The position numbers and the translations under genes are program-made. The notes beneath the pieces were generated by a model. The model saw only the letters and a program-made list of their open reading frames with translations. It did not search any database and was not told where the DNA came from. Shown piece after piece: positions 53,322 through 64,000 of a stretch of 64,000 nt of DNA (positions within the stretch are counted from its first letter, which is position 1; each line of letters begins with the position of its first letter). The stretch spans positions 97,070,001-97,134,000 of the forward strand of contig JAZHRO010000073.1 of assembly GCA_037157565.1 (NCBI GenBank), read 5' to 3'. The DNA comes from Thalassia testudinum. Lineage: Eukaryota > Streptophyta > Magnoliopsida > Alismatales > Hydrocharitaceae.

Positions 53322-54364
53322 GTAAGTGTCCCCCACTTTCTCCCCCACTAGTTCATTTCGCCACAATCATAACCAAGACCTAATCTACTTAGGTGTTTGC
53401 ATAAACCCTAGGATAGACTTTGTTTGTCCTGTTTGCCACCTTCACCCATCCCACTCACATCTTATATAAAAAAAAAATAAAAAGATATTTTCTGTGGGAC
53501 GAATCAATTTACACACTCTATACACCAACATTTGAGGCACATAATCAGACTTGATTTTTTCATCTACTCAACTAGGCTTCTGACTTGTGGACCCGGTACA
53601 CGAATTCAACACATAAAAGAGTAGAAATCATATTAGGTTAACCATCTTTTTGTGTGCCTTAATCGGTGGTGCATTTGAGCCAATTGAGTGAATTATTTGG
53701 GCCACACCACCTAATCTAAAAGAGGTTCATTTTCTAGTTGCCCCATAGGATTCAATAATTTGGTCAAGCCAGGCAGTCCATATTTTTCTTGATTTCTAAA
53801 GGAAAATACTTGAACACGTGCTTTCAATAACAAACTTGGTTTGGCTCACAAAACTTGGTTGAAAACACCTAATATTTGAATCCTAAAAGCTATTAAGATT
53901 CGAGTCCTAAAACTCACCTCAACATTAATAATCTTGCTTGAAAACCTCTTGGTTGTGCACATTCACACGTTCTCAAACAAATCATTAAGGGCACAACCCA
54001 TTAAGGGCCCATCACATTCCAGAGCACCAATTTCCCAAGCCTACGTAAAATTAATTAGACGTTGGCCCTAAGGATTCATTCGCTCGTCGGGATATAGATT
54101 GAGATTATTCACGATTAACCTGCTTATACTAGTTAATCTGATGTCTAGCTAGGGGAGTAGCATTAAACGACTGCGGCTGGGGGTTACACTAGGAACCAGA
54201 GGTGCAAGTCAAAGGAAGAACCTTCTCCCCAGTCCCTCCTTCTAACTCGTTGGATTGCATGGGCATAAGTAGAGTAAATCATCCATAATCTTAGGACAGA
54301 TTTTGAGAGTCAGTAGACCTTAGCCTACCCCATCTAAGGACAGGCTTGTATTCTTGTGCTGTAG
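53322..54364 (+). other. Predicted G leader intron
   Basis: Donor CTCT/GTAAGTG, acceptor TTCTTGTGCTGTAG/GGTTCC; 1043 bp, in the same place as the B1 and B2 introns. No gene is visible inside. Confidence 0.6.
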
Positions 54365-54492
54365 GGTTCCCTCTTTTCCCCGTCCTTTCGACTTCCTTCC
54401 AATGTATGCTTGGGAGGTCATTGAACCCTAGATTGGAAGGACCTTTAGACCATTCCAGGAGGCATAGGTTGAGCTATAGCCAAGCAAATCCC

Positions 54493-55950
54493 ATGGCTGA
54501 TCAACAACTACCCCCCCCCCCCCCCGCCTCTAAAGCAGCAGGAGCTGACTCAGAGGTAGTTGGAAGAATTGCAGCAGATGCAGCAATGGTTCCAATGCAT
54601 GCATGGTCAGGGTGCTCGGCCCTTGAAGGATTTTTACAAACCTTCAAACTATGGGGAACATCCCGACATCATGATTCCCACTGGAGACATTGAAATCAAG
54701 CCCCAAGTCTTAAGTTTGATTAAGCATTCCCATGGGCTTGGCTCAGAGGAGCCATTCCAGCACCTAGAAGATCTGACCACGTTGGTTCAGACCACCCGAG
54801 CAAGGAATGTCAACAAAGAGCAAATGATCATGAGGCTTTTCCCCCACTCTCTTAGGGATAAGGCTGCACATTGGTACCAGACTATAGGAAGGCCGATTGA
54901 AACTTGGGTTGCTCTTAAGTCAGCTTTCTTGAAGAAATTCTTCCCCATCGGAAGGACCAATGCCTTGCGACGGGTGATTACCACTTTCGCCCAATAGCTG
55001 GGGGAACCGTTTCATGGTGCCTGGGAGCAATTCCAGGAACTTTTGAGGAAGTGTCCACACCACGAGGTGTCGAAATGGCAACTCATGTAGATTTTCTATC
55101 ATGGGTTGGTTGAGCAACTCCGTAATCATGTGGACGCCTCCTGCGGAAGCAATTTTCTCAACAAGGATGCAGATAGTGCATACGACCTATTTGAGGAAAT
55201 GAGTGAGAACTCAATTAATCATGCCTCCATGGATGCATTCAATTGGTCCCAACAACCTAGGTCAAGTGCTAATGAGATCTAGGATTCTCTTTCATTTGAC
55301 ATGGTATTAATTTGTAATAAACTGGATAAAATAGACTGGGTTTCTAAGAAAAAGGAAGAATGGATGTCTGGGAATTCAGGAAACACTTCTTTACCCACTC
55401 AATCCCAGAATTCGGGATTCCATTCCTTATGAGCTCCCATGGGGTTGGAATTCGTGAACCAACTCAATTCGGCTCAACTTGTGAGCCTGGATTTCTCGGA
55501 ACCATATGGGTTCCAAACTGGGGCCATTGATCCCAACTTCTTTTATCCTTCCTTCTCTTCATCCTTGTTTTATGAGGATGAATATGCAACGCAGGAGAAT
55601 GTTAGGTCCAACCCGTATTCCAACACTTTTAACTCGGGATGGAGGAACCACCCTAACTTCTCTTGGAGAAATCAGGGGCAACAGACCCAATCTCGACCCA
55701 GCAACTATGCATCTCAAAAACCCATGGGTCTCGGTCAAGTATGCACCCAGTTGCCCCCGAGATCGGTTAATCAGCCATCTTGGAATGCCCAACAATCCAC
55801 GGGACAGGCTAATTTGAACCAGTAGATGGTGGAAATGCAAGGGTCCATGCTTCGACTTATGCAACAAATGAAGACATCCTTGGATAACTTGCAATCCAGG
55901 TTAGTTGCAAACACTCGTCAACCTGGATCCCTACCATCTCAACCCGTACC
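54493..55950 (+). pseudogene. G gag remnant (Athila type)
   Basis: Starts MADQQLPPPP in one frame; a 15-C run shifts it relative to the capsid frame, which reads LEELQQMQQWFQ onward. The Retrotrans_gag (capsid) homology is clear: PSNYGEHPDIMIP, LIKHSHGLGSEEPFQHLEDL, MRLFPHSLRDKAAHWYQ, ALKSAFLKKFFPIGRTNALRR, ELLRKCPHHEV, IFYHGLVEQLR. A Gln/Asn-rich tail (GWRNHPNFSWRNQGQQ) and a helix VEMQGSMLRLMQQM follow. Stops lie at 54995, 55088, 55280, 55431 and 55824. It is cut by D at 55950 and resumes at 61242. Confidence 0.85.
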
Positions 55951-56283
55951 TGATAAACGACAATTTATCATCATTATTATGCATTAAAACAAACCTAGCT
56001 CTTAGAGTTTTACTCCGCAAATGGGTTTTTGGACAGCATTTAGGCATAAATTAGGTTAGGCATGCATTGCATTTTTTATTATGTTTTTAATGCATTTTTG
56101 TGAGTGTTAGGGATAAACAGATTGCCAGATCTCAAGTAACCTAGCACACAGGAAACCAACTGGTGAAGGAGAAGCTCTCACCAGTTGGAACTCAGCTTAA
56201 TCCAGCTCACCATAGCTGGAATTCGGATCACATGAATTAGGGTTAGCTCATCCTAGCTCCATTCAGCTCATCTCAGCCTCCTA
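55951..56283 (+). repeat. D 5' LTR remnant
   Basis: Matches the first 330 bp of the D 3' LTR, beginning with hairpin TGATAAA-CGACAA-TTTATCA. It then jumps to internal sequence near 56275-56283, a deletion. Confidence 0.8.
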
Positions 56284-57478
56284 TTAACCCAATATTGCTG
56301 CATCAACCCAGTTTCTATCAACATCAGGCCCCCCCACCTCCTCCCAGTGATCTCCAAGCTACGTATGCAGAGACTTTGAGGAGTGAGGAAACCACCATGG
56401 ATTTAAGGCCTTCACATTCAAATGATGAAACTGATTCTCAACCAATGCAAATTAACTCCCCTAACCTAAGTAAGGAAGAAGAAAAAGAAATCCCAAAAAC
56501 ACTTGATTCAAACCCTATTTCCCGCTCTCAAAAACTGCAATCCAACAATCCAAAATCAGAGCCCTCTAACCACAATCCTTTGGACTTATTTGAGCAAGTC
56601 AAGAGGAGTATTCCCCTCCTAGATTCTCCCCATGCCTCTAAAAAATTTACTTCAAAAGGGCATGATCAGAATCTAGAAAGGTTGGTCCTTTCAAGGATAG
56701 CCAGCTCAGTTTTTCAGACCACACTGCCTTTCACAAAAAAGGACCAAGGCACATCACTTATCTCAATTGTCGTAACTGACACAATTTTTTTTGACACCCC
56801 TCTCGACTTAAGTACCTTTAGTAATCTCATCCCCCAGTCTTATTTGAGGAATTTTGATTCAGTGATTTAAAACTTACTAAGGTTCAATTTCAATTGGAAG
56901 ACCGATCTACCATTTAACTGCTGGGAGTTGTTGAGGATAGTATTATCAACGTCTGGAATTGTTTATTTCTGGTAAATTTTCTGGTCCTTGACATAGAGGT
57001 ACCTAAGGCTCTCATTAATAACATCCTTGGAAGACCTTTTCTGATTATGGTAGCAGCTAATATCAATTCTCATTCTTGAAAAATGAATATAAGTTGCAGC
57101 AACCATACCTTCTCATTAGATTTATTTCAAGCTTCCAAGAGGTCCATTGATCAAAAAATTTTTGAGGACACTGATAATAGAATGGAAGCAATATTTGAGA
57201 AGTCTATGTTGATCAAATCTCATTCATCTTTAACCACTATTGACCTAGATTTTATTGATTCCTATTCTAAGGATAATTATGTGGTCCAAGACTTTCCAGA
57301 TCAATTAGGGTTTGACTTTCCCCCCTTTTATCTTCTTGATTTTTCAACAAAAATATCCACACTAATGTCACCCATCCTGCATCTCACTAACTCCTTTCCC
57401 CTCCCTTTTCTATTGGACCTACCACCTGATTCACCTGAGTTTGGCTTTCATCATCAATTCAATCCATGGCCAAACTAG
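56284..57478 (+). pseudogene. D gag tail and degenerate retropepsin
   Basis: 56295-56870 is open: LDLFEQVKRSIPLLDS aligns with the gag/pro junction of G (LNLFKSVEINIPLLDV). Where G has the active-site DLGAS, D has DLSTFSNLIP, so the Asp is kept but the Gly is lost. After a frame change, VLDIEVPKALINNILGRPF (about 56980-57045) is the usual end of Athila protease. A further frame, 57083-57478, ends EFGFHHQFNPWPN, whose HHQ recalls the alpha and beta tails. There is no polymerase downstream. Confidence 0.7.
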
Positions 57479-57657
57479 GGTCATTCTTCCATTTCTCTAT
57501 TTTATTTTTATCCCTTTATCTTTACCACTCATCCTTTTAGGGACCTTGAGGAAGACACTTTTATTAAAGACAACCAAGTGTCCAACTATTTACATGATTT
57601 TCTATCTTCCGTGCATACCTTCACGCCCGACTGAATGGCGTAAAAGATAGCTCTGGA

Positions 57658-57795
57658 TGGGAGGTAACCCATCATTTTTCCTACTTTCCTTTTTGCTTTC
57701 TTTTTCTAGGTTTTGACCCTCCTAAATCTGACCGCTCTTCATTTAGGTGATCCCTTTTCCCTCCTAATGCATGAGGACATTGCATATCTTAAGCA
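57658..57795 (+). promoter_or_regulatory. D post-ORF hairpins (GGGAGGTAACCC and module 1)
   Basis: TGGG-AGGTAA-CCCA at 57658-57671. GCATG-AGGA-CATTGC with one bulged T at 57769-57783 is followed by AAGCATAGGGGGG. Confidence 0.5.
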
Positions 57796-58971
57796 TAGGG
57801 GGGTGTTTTTAAATTTGATGATCTAAAAACATGCATTTTTCATTAGTTATTTATTTCCTGCTTGCATACCTAAAAGAAATAAAAATATTGAAAACTTTTT
57901 GAGGAAAAATTTTGAAATTGGGACTAAGTTTGAAAAACTCACATTTATTACAATGAGATTTAATCTTTAACAAACTAGGGATGAGGATGTGATATGATCA
58001 TTAGAATTTCAGGGTCTACTTTTAGACTAGATCAGATATCCTACTCTAAAATTCCACCTGAACTCATGATAGTTCAGGTGACTTGATCCTATTTTGTAAT
58101 ATGAAAAGTATTTGACTTAGTTTCCGATTCAAAAACTTGCATTTCTTGAGGAACTTCTTGTGTCAATTTTCACACACAAGCCAACACTTAAAAATAACTA
58201 AAAATTAAAAAATTTCCTTGTTTGGACTTAGTAAAAGTCTGAAGTAGATCATTGGTTTGAGTTCCCACCGCCGAGAAGGAGGAAAATGCCTCCTTTGAGG
58301 ACGCGATGTCAACATGTTACCGCCTCGACACTGCTCCATATCTATATTTCATATATTTTGGTAGAGCATTAAAGTGCATTTTAGTAGCTCAAGTGTCTTG
58401 GATGGTGCTCTACCTATAGTGTCAGAGCAAGAGCTTGAGTTTGCTTGGAGCACCCCTTTACACCGCATTGTGTTTTAGGGTTGTGAGCTCCTGGGTGGTG
58501 TCATGGAAAGTGTTATCTCGAAGTACTGGTGCCAGAGCCCCCTCGAGGATTGCTAATGGGAATGATGATCCTGACACATCTGTTGTAAGACTAAACTAAA
58601 AATAAGCATGAGGGAAAAAAATAAATAAATAAAAAATAAATAAATTAAATAACACGCCCTTATAAAAGGTGGCTTTTCACAAGCATGGACACAAGGTTTT
58701 AAAGGATTTTTCAAGTTGCGAATCAGATTCATGAGCCTGAAAAATCTTAAAAATAAAAATTTCAAGTCAACTAAATTATCAAGGGGTTAATTTGTGAATT
58801 TTCTTGAGGATATATTGATCCCGTTTTGTCTAATGGTTGGATCCAAAACAAATCCCGATCTTTATCCTTAATAAATCCCGTGTCTCCAAAACAAAGGTCC
58901 CCTAATCTTTTTCTCCTCAAAAGTTGAAAAAATTAGATTTCCCAAAAATTCCATTTTCCAAAAAATTAAAG
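57796..58971 (+). other. D 3' non-coding region
   Basis: No gene. GGAGG-AAAATG-CCTCC (58278-58293), 'TTTGAGGACGCGATG', AACATGTT and TTATCTCGAAG (58513) match the order of elements in A4 at 35460-35740. Confidence 0.6.
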
Positions 58972-59009
58972 TTTTGCTAAGAGACTAGTAAAACATAAGT
59001 ATGGGGGTG
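58972..59009 (+). promoter_or_regulatory. D module 2: decayed stem-loop and polypurine tract
   Basis: TTTTGCTAAG-AGA-CTAGTAAAA (imperfect arms), then AAGTATGGGGGTG before the LTR. Confidence 0.6.
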
Positions 59010-61236
59010 TGATAAACGACAATTCATCATCATTCTTATGCATTAAAGTAAACCTAGCTCTTAGAGTTTTACTCCGCAATTGGGTTTTTGGACTGCATTT
59101 AGGCATAAATTTGGTTAGGCATGCATTGCATTATTTATTGTGTTTTTAATGTGTTTTTGTGAGTGTTAGGGATAAACAGATTGCCAGAACCCTAGTACCC
59201 TAGCACTCAGGAAGGCAACTGGTGAAGGAGAAGCTCTCACCAGCTAGAACTCAGTTTGATCCAGCTCACCATAGCTGGAATTCAGCTCGCCTGAATTAGG
59301 GTTAGCTCATCCTAGCTCCATTCAACTCATCTCAGCTGAATGGCAGCTCAAGAGAGCTCATCTTAGCTCACCCTAGCTCAGGTCAGCTCAGATCCAACTC
59401 AACTTAGCTGAGTCTAGCTCATCTCAGCTCCCATTAGTCCACAAGGAGCTCTAGCTAGCTCAGCTGAGTCGACTGGAGTTCACCCAAGCTCAGGTCTAGC
59501 TACATCCAGCTCCACTCAACTCCAGCTAGCTGAAGATGACTTCATTCCAGCTCAGGAAGCTCATGTCCAGCTTCCGGGGACTCAGCTTAGCTCAACTCAG
59601 CTGAGCTAGGCTACCTTAGCTGCCTCAACCAGCTTGATCCTCCCCGAGAGCACCAGACTTAGCTCACCTTAGCTCATTATGGTAGAAGCTACCTCACTTT
59701 AGCTTGGCTTTGCAACTAGCAAAGAACTAGCAAGCTAAGCCACCTAGAGTAGCTCCATGCCAGCCTCTTTAGTAGCTACCAGCTCCAGTTCAAGCTCCAC
59801 ACTTCTCCTCAGCTCCTCTCATCAAGCCTTAGCTCACATTACCTACTCCTCTACTCCATAGCTTGCTAAGCTAGCTTAGCTTACCTTAGCTAGCATCCAG
59901 CTCCTTGGCCATCAACCACCTTCAACTCAACCATAGCTAGCTCCATCAATTAAGCCCACCTAAGCTAGCTATCCTACTCCAAGTTGGCGCCACCACCATC
60001 ACACCCCTTCACCCCATCACTACTATTGAAAGCCACCTATTTTCCCTCCAAAATAACCTTCTAGAACCTTTTCCGTTTGGCGTCAACTTTCCCTCCAAAA
60101 TTCCCATCATTCCCATCATACACCTTTCCTTAAAATCATCTCCACCATCCACCTCACCTACTTTCTAGAAGCCCCATAGTTGGCACCAAATATAGGTGCC
60201 CTTTCACCACCATAACCACTCCATGGCACCCCTCTAGGTGGCGCCAACTAACCCTAGCCCTAGGATCATTCTAACCACCCATAACCACCACCAAACTCCA
60301 TCCTAGCCCTCCACCTATTCACACCAACTACCCCCCTCTCCATCTTCATATAAACCCACCATATCACCACATAAAAATCATCCTCGATTAGTGTGTACTT
60401 CCACCTGCATCCACCTATACCTACGGCCAAGAAGAAGGAGTAGAGAAGAAGATTAAGGGGGCTCATCACCCACCCCCTTGGTGCCTTCTTCTTCCCATTT
60501 CTTCTCCCTTGTGCCACACCAAGGAGGAGGAGCACTCCACCACTAGGAGGATGGCTAGGAAAGGTGGAGCAAGGGTGGTGCACGCCCACCCTTGAAGGAA
60601 AGCATTGAAGGTGCTAGCTTCCACTTTGGAGGAGCATCTCAATGAAGTCGAAGGAGGAGCACTTTTCAAGCCTATGAGCCCCTAAGCTTGGAGCAAGGAG
60701 CTTCCCCTCTTCATAAACAATTCAGGAGGACTTGTGTTTTATTTTATTTATTGCAATTATCTAGTTGTAGAAGCATTCATCTACTAGGTTTTTCTGTAAA
60801 ACACTTTCTCATTAATCTGGTTGCCTTCTTTGAAAGTTCTTTTAGTTGCATTTTGATTGCTATGATTCTAGCACTCTTCACTCCCTCTCACTAATTTCTC
60901 TAGGCCTCCACGTGCCTAGAGTGAGCTTAGGAAGAGGAATTACTTGTCACTTAGGTGTTAGCTTAGTGATCGTAGTTGTTATTTACTTTTTTTCCAACAA
61001 CTCGTGTTTTCCCTCGTTATTTCAAAACCCTAAAAAGAATGATATAGTTGAAAAGACAAAAAAGAAAGGTGTTTCTATTTCCAAGCAAGAGACCTGAATT
61101 TTGCAAACATATTGCCTCCTTGGACGATGCTAGATACCCCACTATCTAGGTCTTATAAATTTAAAAGCAAAAGCAGATTTACGCATTGCAACGACACAAA
61201 ATTGCCTAATTAACAAACTGCATATTTTCTTGATCA
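59010..61236 (+). repeat. D 3' LTR
   Basis: 2227 bp, TGATAAACGA...TTTCTTGATCA. It contains a long AGCT-rich tract and a TATA-like CATATAAACCC at about 60347. Confidence 0.8.
59220..59990. repeat. AGCT-rich low-complexity tract
   Basis: Roughly 770 bp dominated by irregular AGCTCA/TAGCTC words, dozens of AGCT tetramers with no fixed period. AGCT is self-complementary, so the transcript could fold in many registers. Confidence 0.85.
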
Positions 61237-61241
61237 ATACC

Positions 61242-61848
61242 AAACCCATGTACTATGCAAAATCAAGGCAATAGAGCCCAAGGGTACGGGAATCAAAGGG
61301 ACCCACACGCTCATGCTCAAGTGGTTTAGTAGGGTCCCTCTTCTTCTTCTTTTGGTTACATGACCAACCAAGGCCCTCCAATCTTCACTAATCCACCTCA
61401 AGACCCAAACCCTTATGCCTCTGCAAACTCTATCACCTTGAGAAGTGGGAAGTAGACCCAGAACCCAGAATTACCTTCCAGAAGTCAAAATCCTAGGGAG
61501 CTTGAGAAAGAGAAGGAGGAGGCTGAAGAAGACAATAAGGCCCAGGGACCGAAAATTGAAAATTCCACCCATATCCCGTTCCCTGAGGCCCTATTGAAAA
61601 CCAAGAAGAAGAAAACCCTAGACAGCAATGAAGTGCTTTTGAATTTATTCAAGAGTGTAGAGATCAATATTCCACTCCTTGATGTTATTAAACAGATCCT
61701 AGCTTACGCTAAATTCTTGAAAGAACTATGTACCCAAAAGCGTAAGCCGAGAGAACCCACTCCAAGGAAGGTGATTCTCTCTGAGCAGGCAAGTTTTGTA
61801 ATCCTACATCACCTTCCTCAAAAGAAGAAAGATCCAGGTTCCCCTTGA
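61242..61848 (+). pseudogene. G gag C-terminus, continued after D
   Basis: Resumes NPCTMQNQGNRAQGYGNQ, then NSITLRSGK-stop, TLDSNEVLLNLFKSVEINIPLLDVIKQILAYAKFLKELC and ILHHLPQKKKDPGSP, the standard Athila gag/pro junction. Stops are present at about 61325-61330 and 61454. A one-base frame change at about 61840 joins it to the pol frame. Confidence 0.8.
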
Positions 61849-64000
61849 TCTCATGCATTATTGGGGAATACACTTTTGATAGGGCACTATTGGACCTAGG
61901 AGCATCCATCAACCTAATCCTAACTTCTATTTATGAGAAGTTTGTTTTAGGTGAACTCAGGCCAACCTCAGTAACGCTACAATTAGCAGAATGATCGGTC
62001 ACCACACCGAGAGGCGTTATTGAGGATGTAATTGTCAAGGTCAAGGATTTTTATTTTCCTGTAGATTTCCTCGTCCTCGACATGGATGTACCTAATGATT
62101 TAAGGAACACACCTATCATTCTGGGGCATCCGTTCCTAGCTACCGCCAAGGCCAACATAAATTATGAAAGCGGTAGTATGGAGATCACCTTTGGGGATAA
62201 GAAATTAACTCTGGATATTTTTAAGGTGATAAGAGGATTTGAGGATTGTGGATTCATTGAGGAACTCAAGGATCAGGATCTTGAGACGTGTATGATAATC
62301 AATGCACTCGAGGACTCCATTAGCTTTAGCGAACCCAACCCACGACCCTCCTCCTTGGTAGACTTGCCACATCCTGAAGAGGCTATTGATTTTATTCATT
62401 GCCAGCCTCTTCCACTGGATCGTCCTGATGAATCTTCATCAGCATCCTCCCTACCTTCTATTCTAAACCCACCCTAGCTGAAATTAAAACCATTACCCAA
62501 AAATTTGAAATATGAGTTCTTAGGAATTGAAAACAAGCTCCCAGTGATTATTAGTGTTGATTTGATTAAGGAAAAATAATTGAGGTTAATTAAGGTCCTT
62601 AAGAACAACAAGGAGGCAATTGGTTGTACCATCCATGACCTTAGGGGGATCGAGAGATCTTATTATAATCATCGTATTTTCATGGAAGATGGATCCCGCC
62701 CTTCTCGTGAAATGCAAAGGAGACTAAACCCAAATATGTGAGATGTGGTCAAGAAGGAGATAATTAAGTGGCTCAATGCTAGGATTATTTACCCAATCTA
62801 AGATAGTCTGTGGGTTAGCCCTGTTCAAATTGTAACCAAGAAGGTGGGAATAATCTTTATGACTAATGAGAAAGGGGAAACCTTGACCACTCGTTCAGCT
62901 TCTTCTTGGAGAGTCTGTATTGACTATAGGAAGCTGAACGCTGCCAATAAAATGGATCACTTTCCCTTGCCATTCATCGATCAAATCCTCGATAGGTTAG
63001 CTGGGCAAAAACATTTTTGCTTCCTAGATGGTTATTCGAGATATAACCAAGTCCCTATCCATCCCGAAGACTAGGAAAAGACAACTTTCACACGTCCCTA
63101 CGGAACCTTTGCATTTCGTAGAATACCGTTCGGGCTTTGCAATGTGCCTGCAACTTTTCAAAGGTGCATGATGGCCATCTTTTCTGACATGGTGGGCGAT
63201 TGTCTTGAGGTGTTCATGGATGATTTCTCCATTTTTAGAGATTCTTTTGAGTCTTGCCTAGCTAACCTGCAATTGATCCTTTAGAGATGCATCAAAACAT
63301 GACTGGTCCTTAGCTAGGAAAAGAGTCACTTTATGACTCAGGAGGTCATCGTCCTAGGTCACGTGGTTTCTAATCGGGGAATTGAACTTGATAGAGTTAA
63401 GATGGATTCTATCTCTAGACTTCCTCCACCCACATCTGTAAAATAGATTTGCTCTTTCCCTGGGCATGTGGGTTTTTATAGAAGATTCATTAAGTTTTTC
63501 TCGAAGGTTGCTCGACCCTTGAGTAACCTTTTGGCCAAAGATACGCAGTTCGAGTCTGATGAATCATGTCATAAGGCAGTTGATTTATTGAAAATGGTCG
63601 TCACCTGTGCCCCGGTATTGCAACCACCAGTCTGGATAGCCCCATTTGAGATTATGGTTGACGCATCTGATTATGCTGTCAGGGCTGTCTTGGGTCAAAA
63701 GATTGAGAAAAAGCCCTCTGTGATTTACTACGCTAGCAAAACTTTGGACGAGGCCCAGAGGAATTACACTGTTACTGAAAAGGAATTGCTAGCCGTAGTT
63801 TTCACTTTATAAAAATTCAGGGCTAATCTGTTAGGTTCTCGTGTCATCATCTATACTGACCGCTCGACCTTGAAACATCTCTTGGCCAAAAAGGATGCTA
63901 ACCTTGGCTTATTCGCTAGATTCTGCTACTTCAAGAGTTCGATCTTGAAATTAGGGATAAAGCTGGGGCACAAAATGTAGTGGCGGATCACTTCTCAAGA
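61849..64000 (+). pseudogene. G pol remnant: protease, reverse transcriptase, RNase H (Athila)
   Basis: One frame throughout. Protease has LLDLGASINLI (active-site D-L-G-A at 61893) and PIILGHPFLATAKANI. Reverse transcriptase has WVSPVQIVTKK, WRVCIDYRKLNAANKMDHFPL, FCFLDGYSRYNQVPI, FGLCNVPATFQRCM, IFSDMVGDCLEVFMDDFSIF (catalytic FMDD at 63213). RNase H/tether has FYRRFIKFFSKVARPLSNLL, IMVDASDYAVRAVLGQ, SKTLDEAQRNYTVTEKELLAVVF. The wording FLDGYSGYNQ-like plus IFSDMV and FMDDFS points to Athila. In-frame stops include 61992, 62475, 62577, 62739, 62802, 63072, 63282, 63444 and 63810. Integrase would lie beyond the right edge. Confidence 0.9.

Larger units (their letters stand above)
55951..61236 (+). 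mobile_element. Element D, deleted Athila-like retrotransposon inside G
   Basis: 5' LTR remnant (55951-56283), gag tail and degenerate protease, 3' non-coding region, polypurine tract, 3' LTR (59010-61236). The target is GTACC (55946-55950) / ATACC (61237-61241), and the G gag reading resumes after it. The rest of the 5' LTR, the primer site and capsid are missing; no reverse transcriptase. Confidence 0.85.
51013..64000 (+). mobile_element. Element G, Athila Ty3/gypsy element with gag-pol (decayed, carrying D)
   Basis: 5' LTR, rearranged LTR end, primer site, leader intron, gag, protease, reverse transcriptase and RNase H; integrase and 3' LTR lie beyond the window. Element D interrupts gag. 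The LTR and leader resemble B1/B2, so a G-type element is the likely source of enzymes for the non-autonomous families. This copy has many stops and is not itself functional. Confidence 0.85.

Noticed and set aside
1..64000. tRNA, rRNA or snRNA genes
   Set aside because: tRNA-Asp-like words are short primer sites next to LTR ends, not folded genes; no other candidate was seen by eye. A tRNAscan/Infernal run would settle it.

Overview
This is a gene-poor, repeat-saturated stretch of a flowering-plant nuclear genome. I found no host gene, tRNA or rRNA gene. Almost every base can be assigned to LTR retrotransposons of the Ty3/gypsy Athila group, which are primed by tRNA-Asp (primer sites close to TGGCGCCGTTGCCGGGGA), to one Tekay-like chromovirus remnant, or to one L1-type LINE. 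The LINE ORF1 carries its two CCHC knuckles upstream of a DUF4283-like segment, an order I associate with monocots; that is only a weak hint to the organism.

Layout. (1) 1-3917: element A1 on the minus strand (internal part, primer site, 5' LTR), inverted against its close relative A2 (3918-9898, plus strand). (2) 9899-12640: fragment of a minus-strand B-type LTR split by the solo LTR A3 (10211-12332). (3) 12641-25740: LTRs and leaders of a third family, F, split by the complete minus-strand element B1 (14305-22080, duplicated target GGTAG). (4) 25740-44196: a LINE split by complete element B2 (27084-42351, target approximately TGGGG), itself split by complete element A4 (30156-37785, target TTTAG). 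Removing A4 restores the B2 reading frame. (5) 44198-45445: two LTR fragments. (6) 45446-51012: chromovirus LTR and the end of its integrase/chromodomain on the minus strand. (7) 51013-64000: Athila element G with real gag, protease, reverse transcriptase and RNase H, riddled with stops, split by element D (55951-61236, target RTACC).

The most interesting material is in the A and B elements. They have LTRs, a tRNA-Asp primer site and polypurine tracts, but no gag capsid, reverse transcriptase or integrase. In place of these they carry conserved proteins I do not recognise: ORF-alpha (intact at 590 aa in A4, decayed in A1 and A2) and ORF-beta (B1, B2). Element G carries real Athila gag-pol and shares LTR motifs, primer site and a roughly 1.04-kb leader intron with B1 and B2, so a G-like element is the likely helper.

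Four cis structures recur across these families with changed sequence but preserved pairing: a hairpin just inside the LTR start; a 22-bp palindrome around CACGTG about 500-600 bp upstream of the LTR TATA box; an inverted repeat of TAGYGAC just upstream of TATA; and two 'hairpin + GGCATGGGGG' modules, one after the ORF and one abutting the 3' LTR. This reads as a family of non-autonomous (LARD-like) Athila derivatives with their own proteins and a shared set of RNA and DNA signals.
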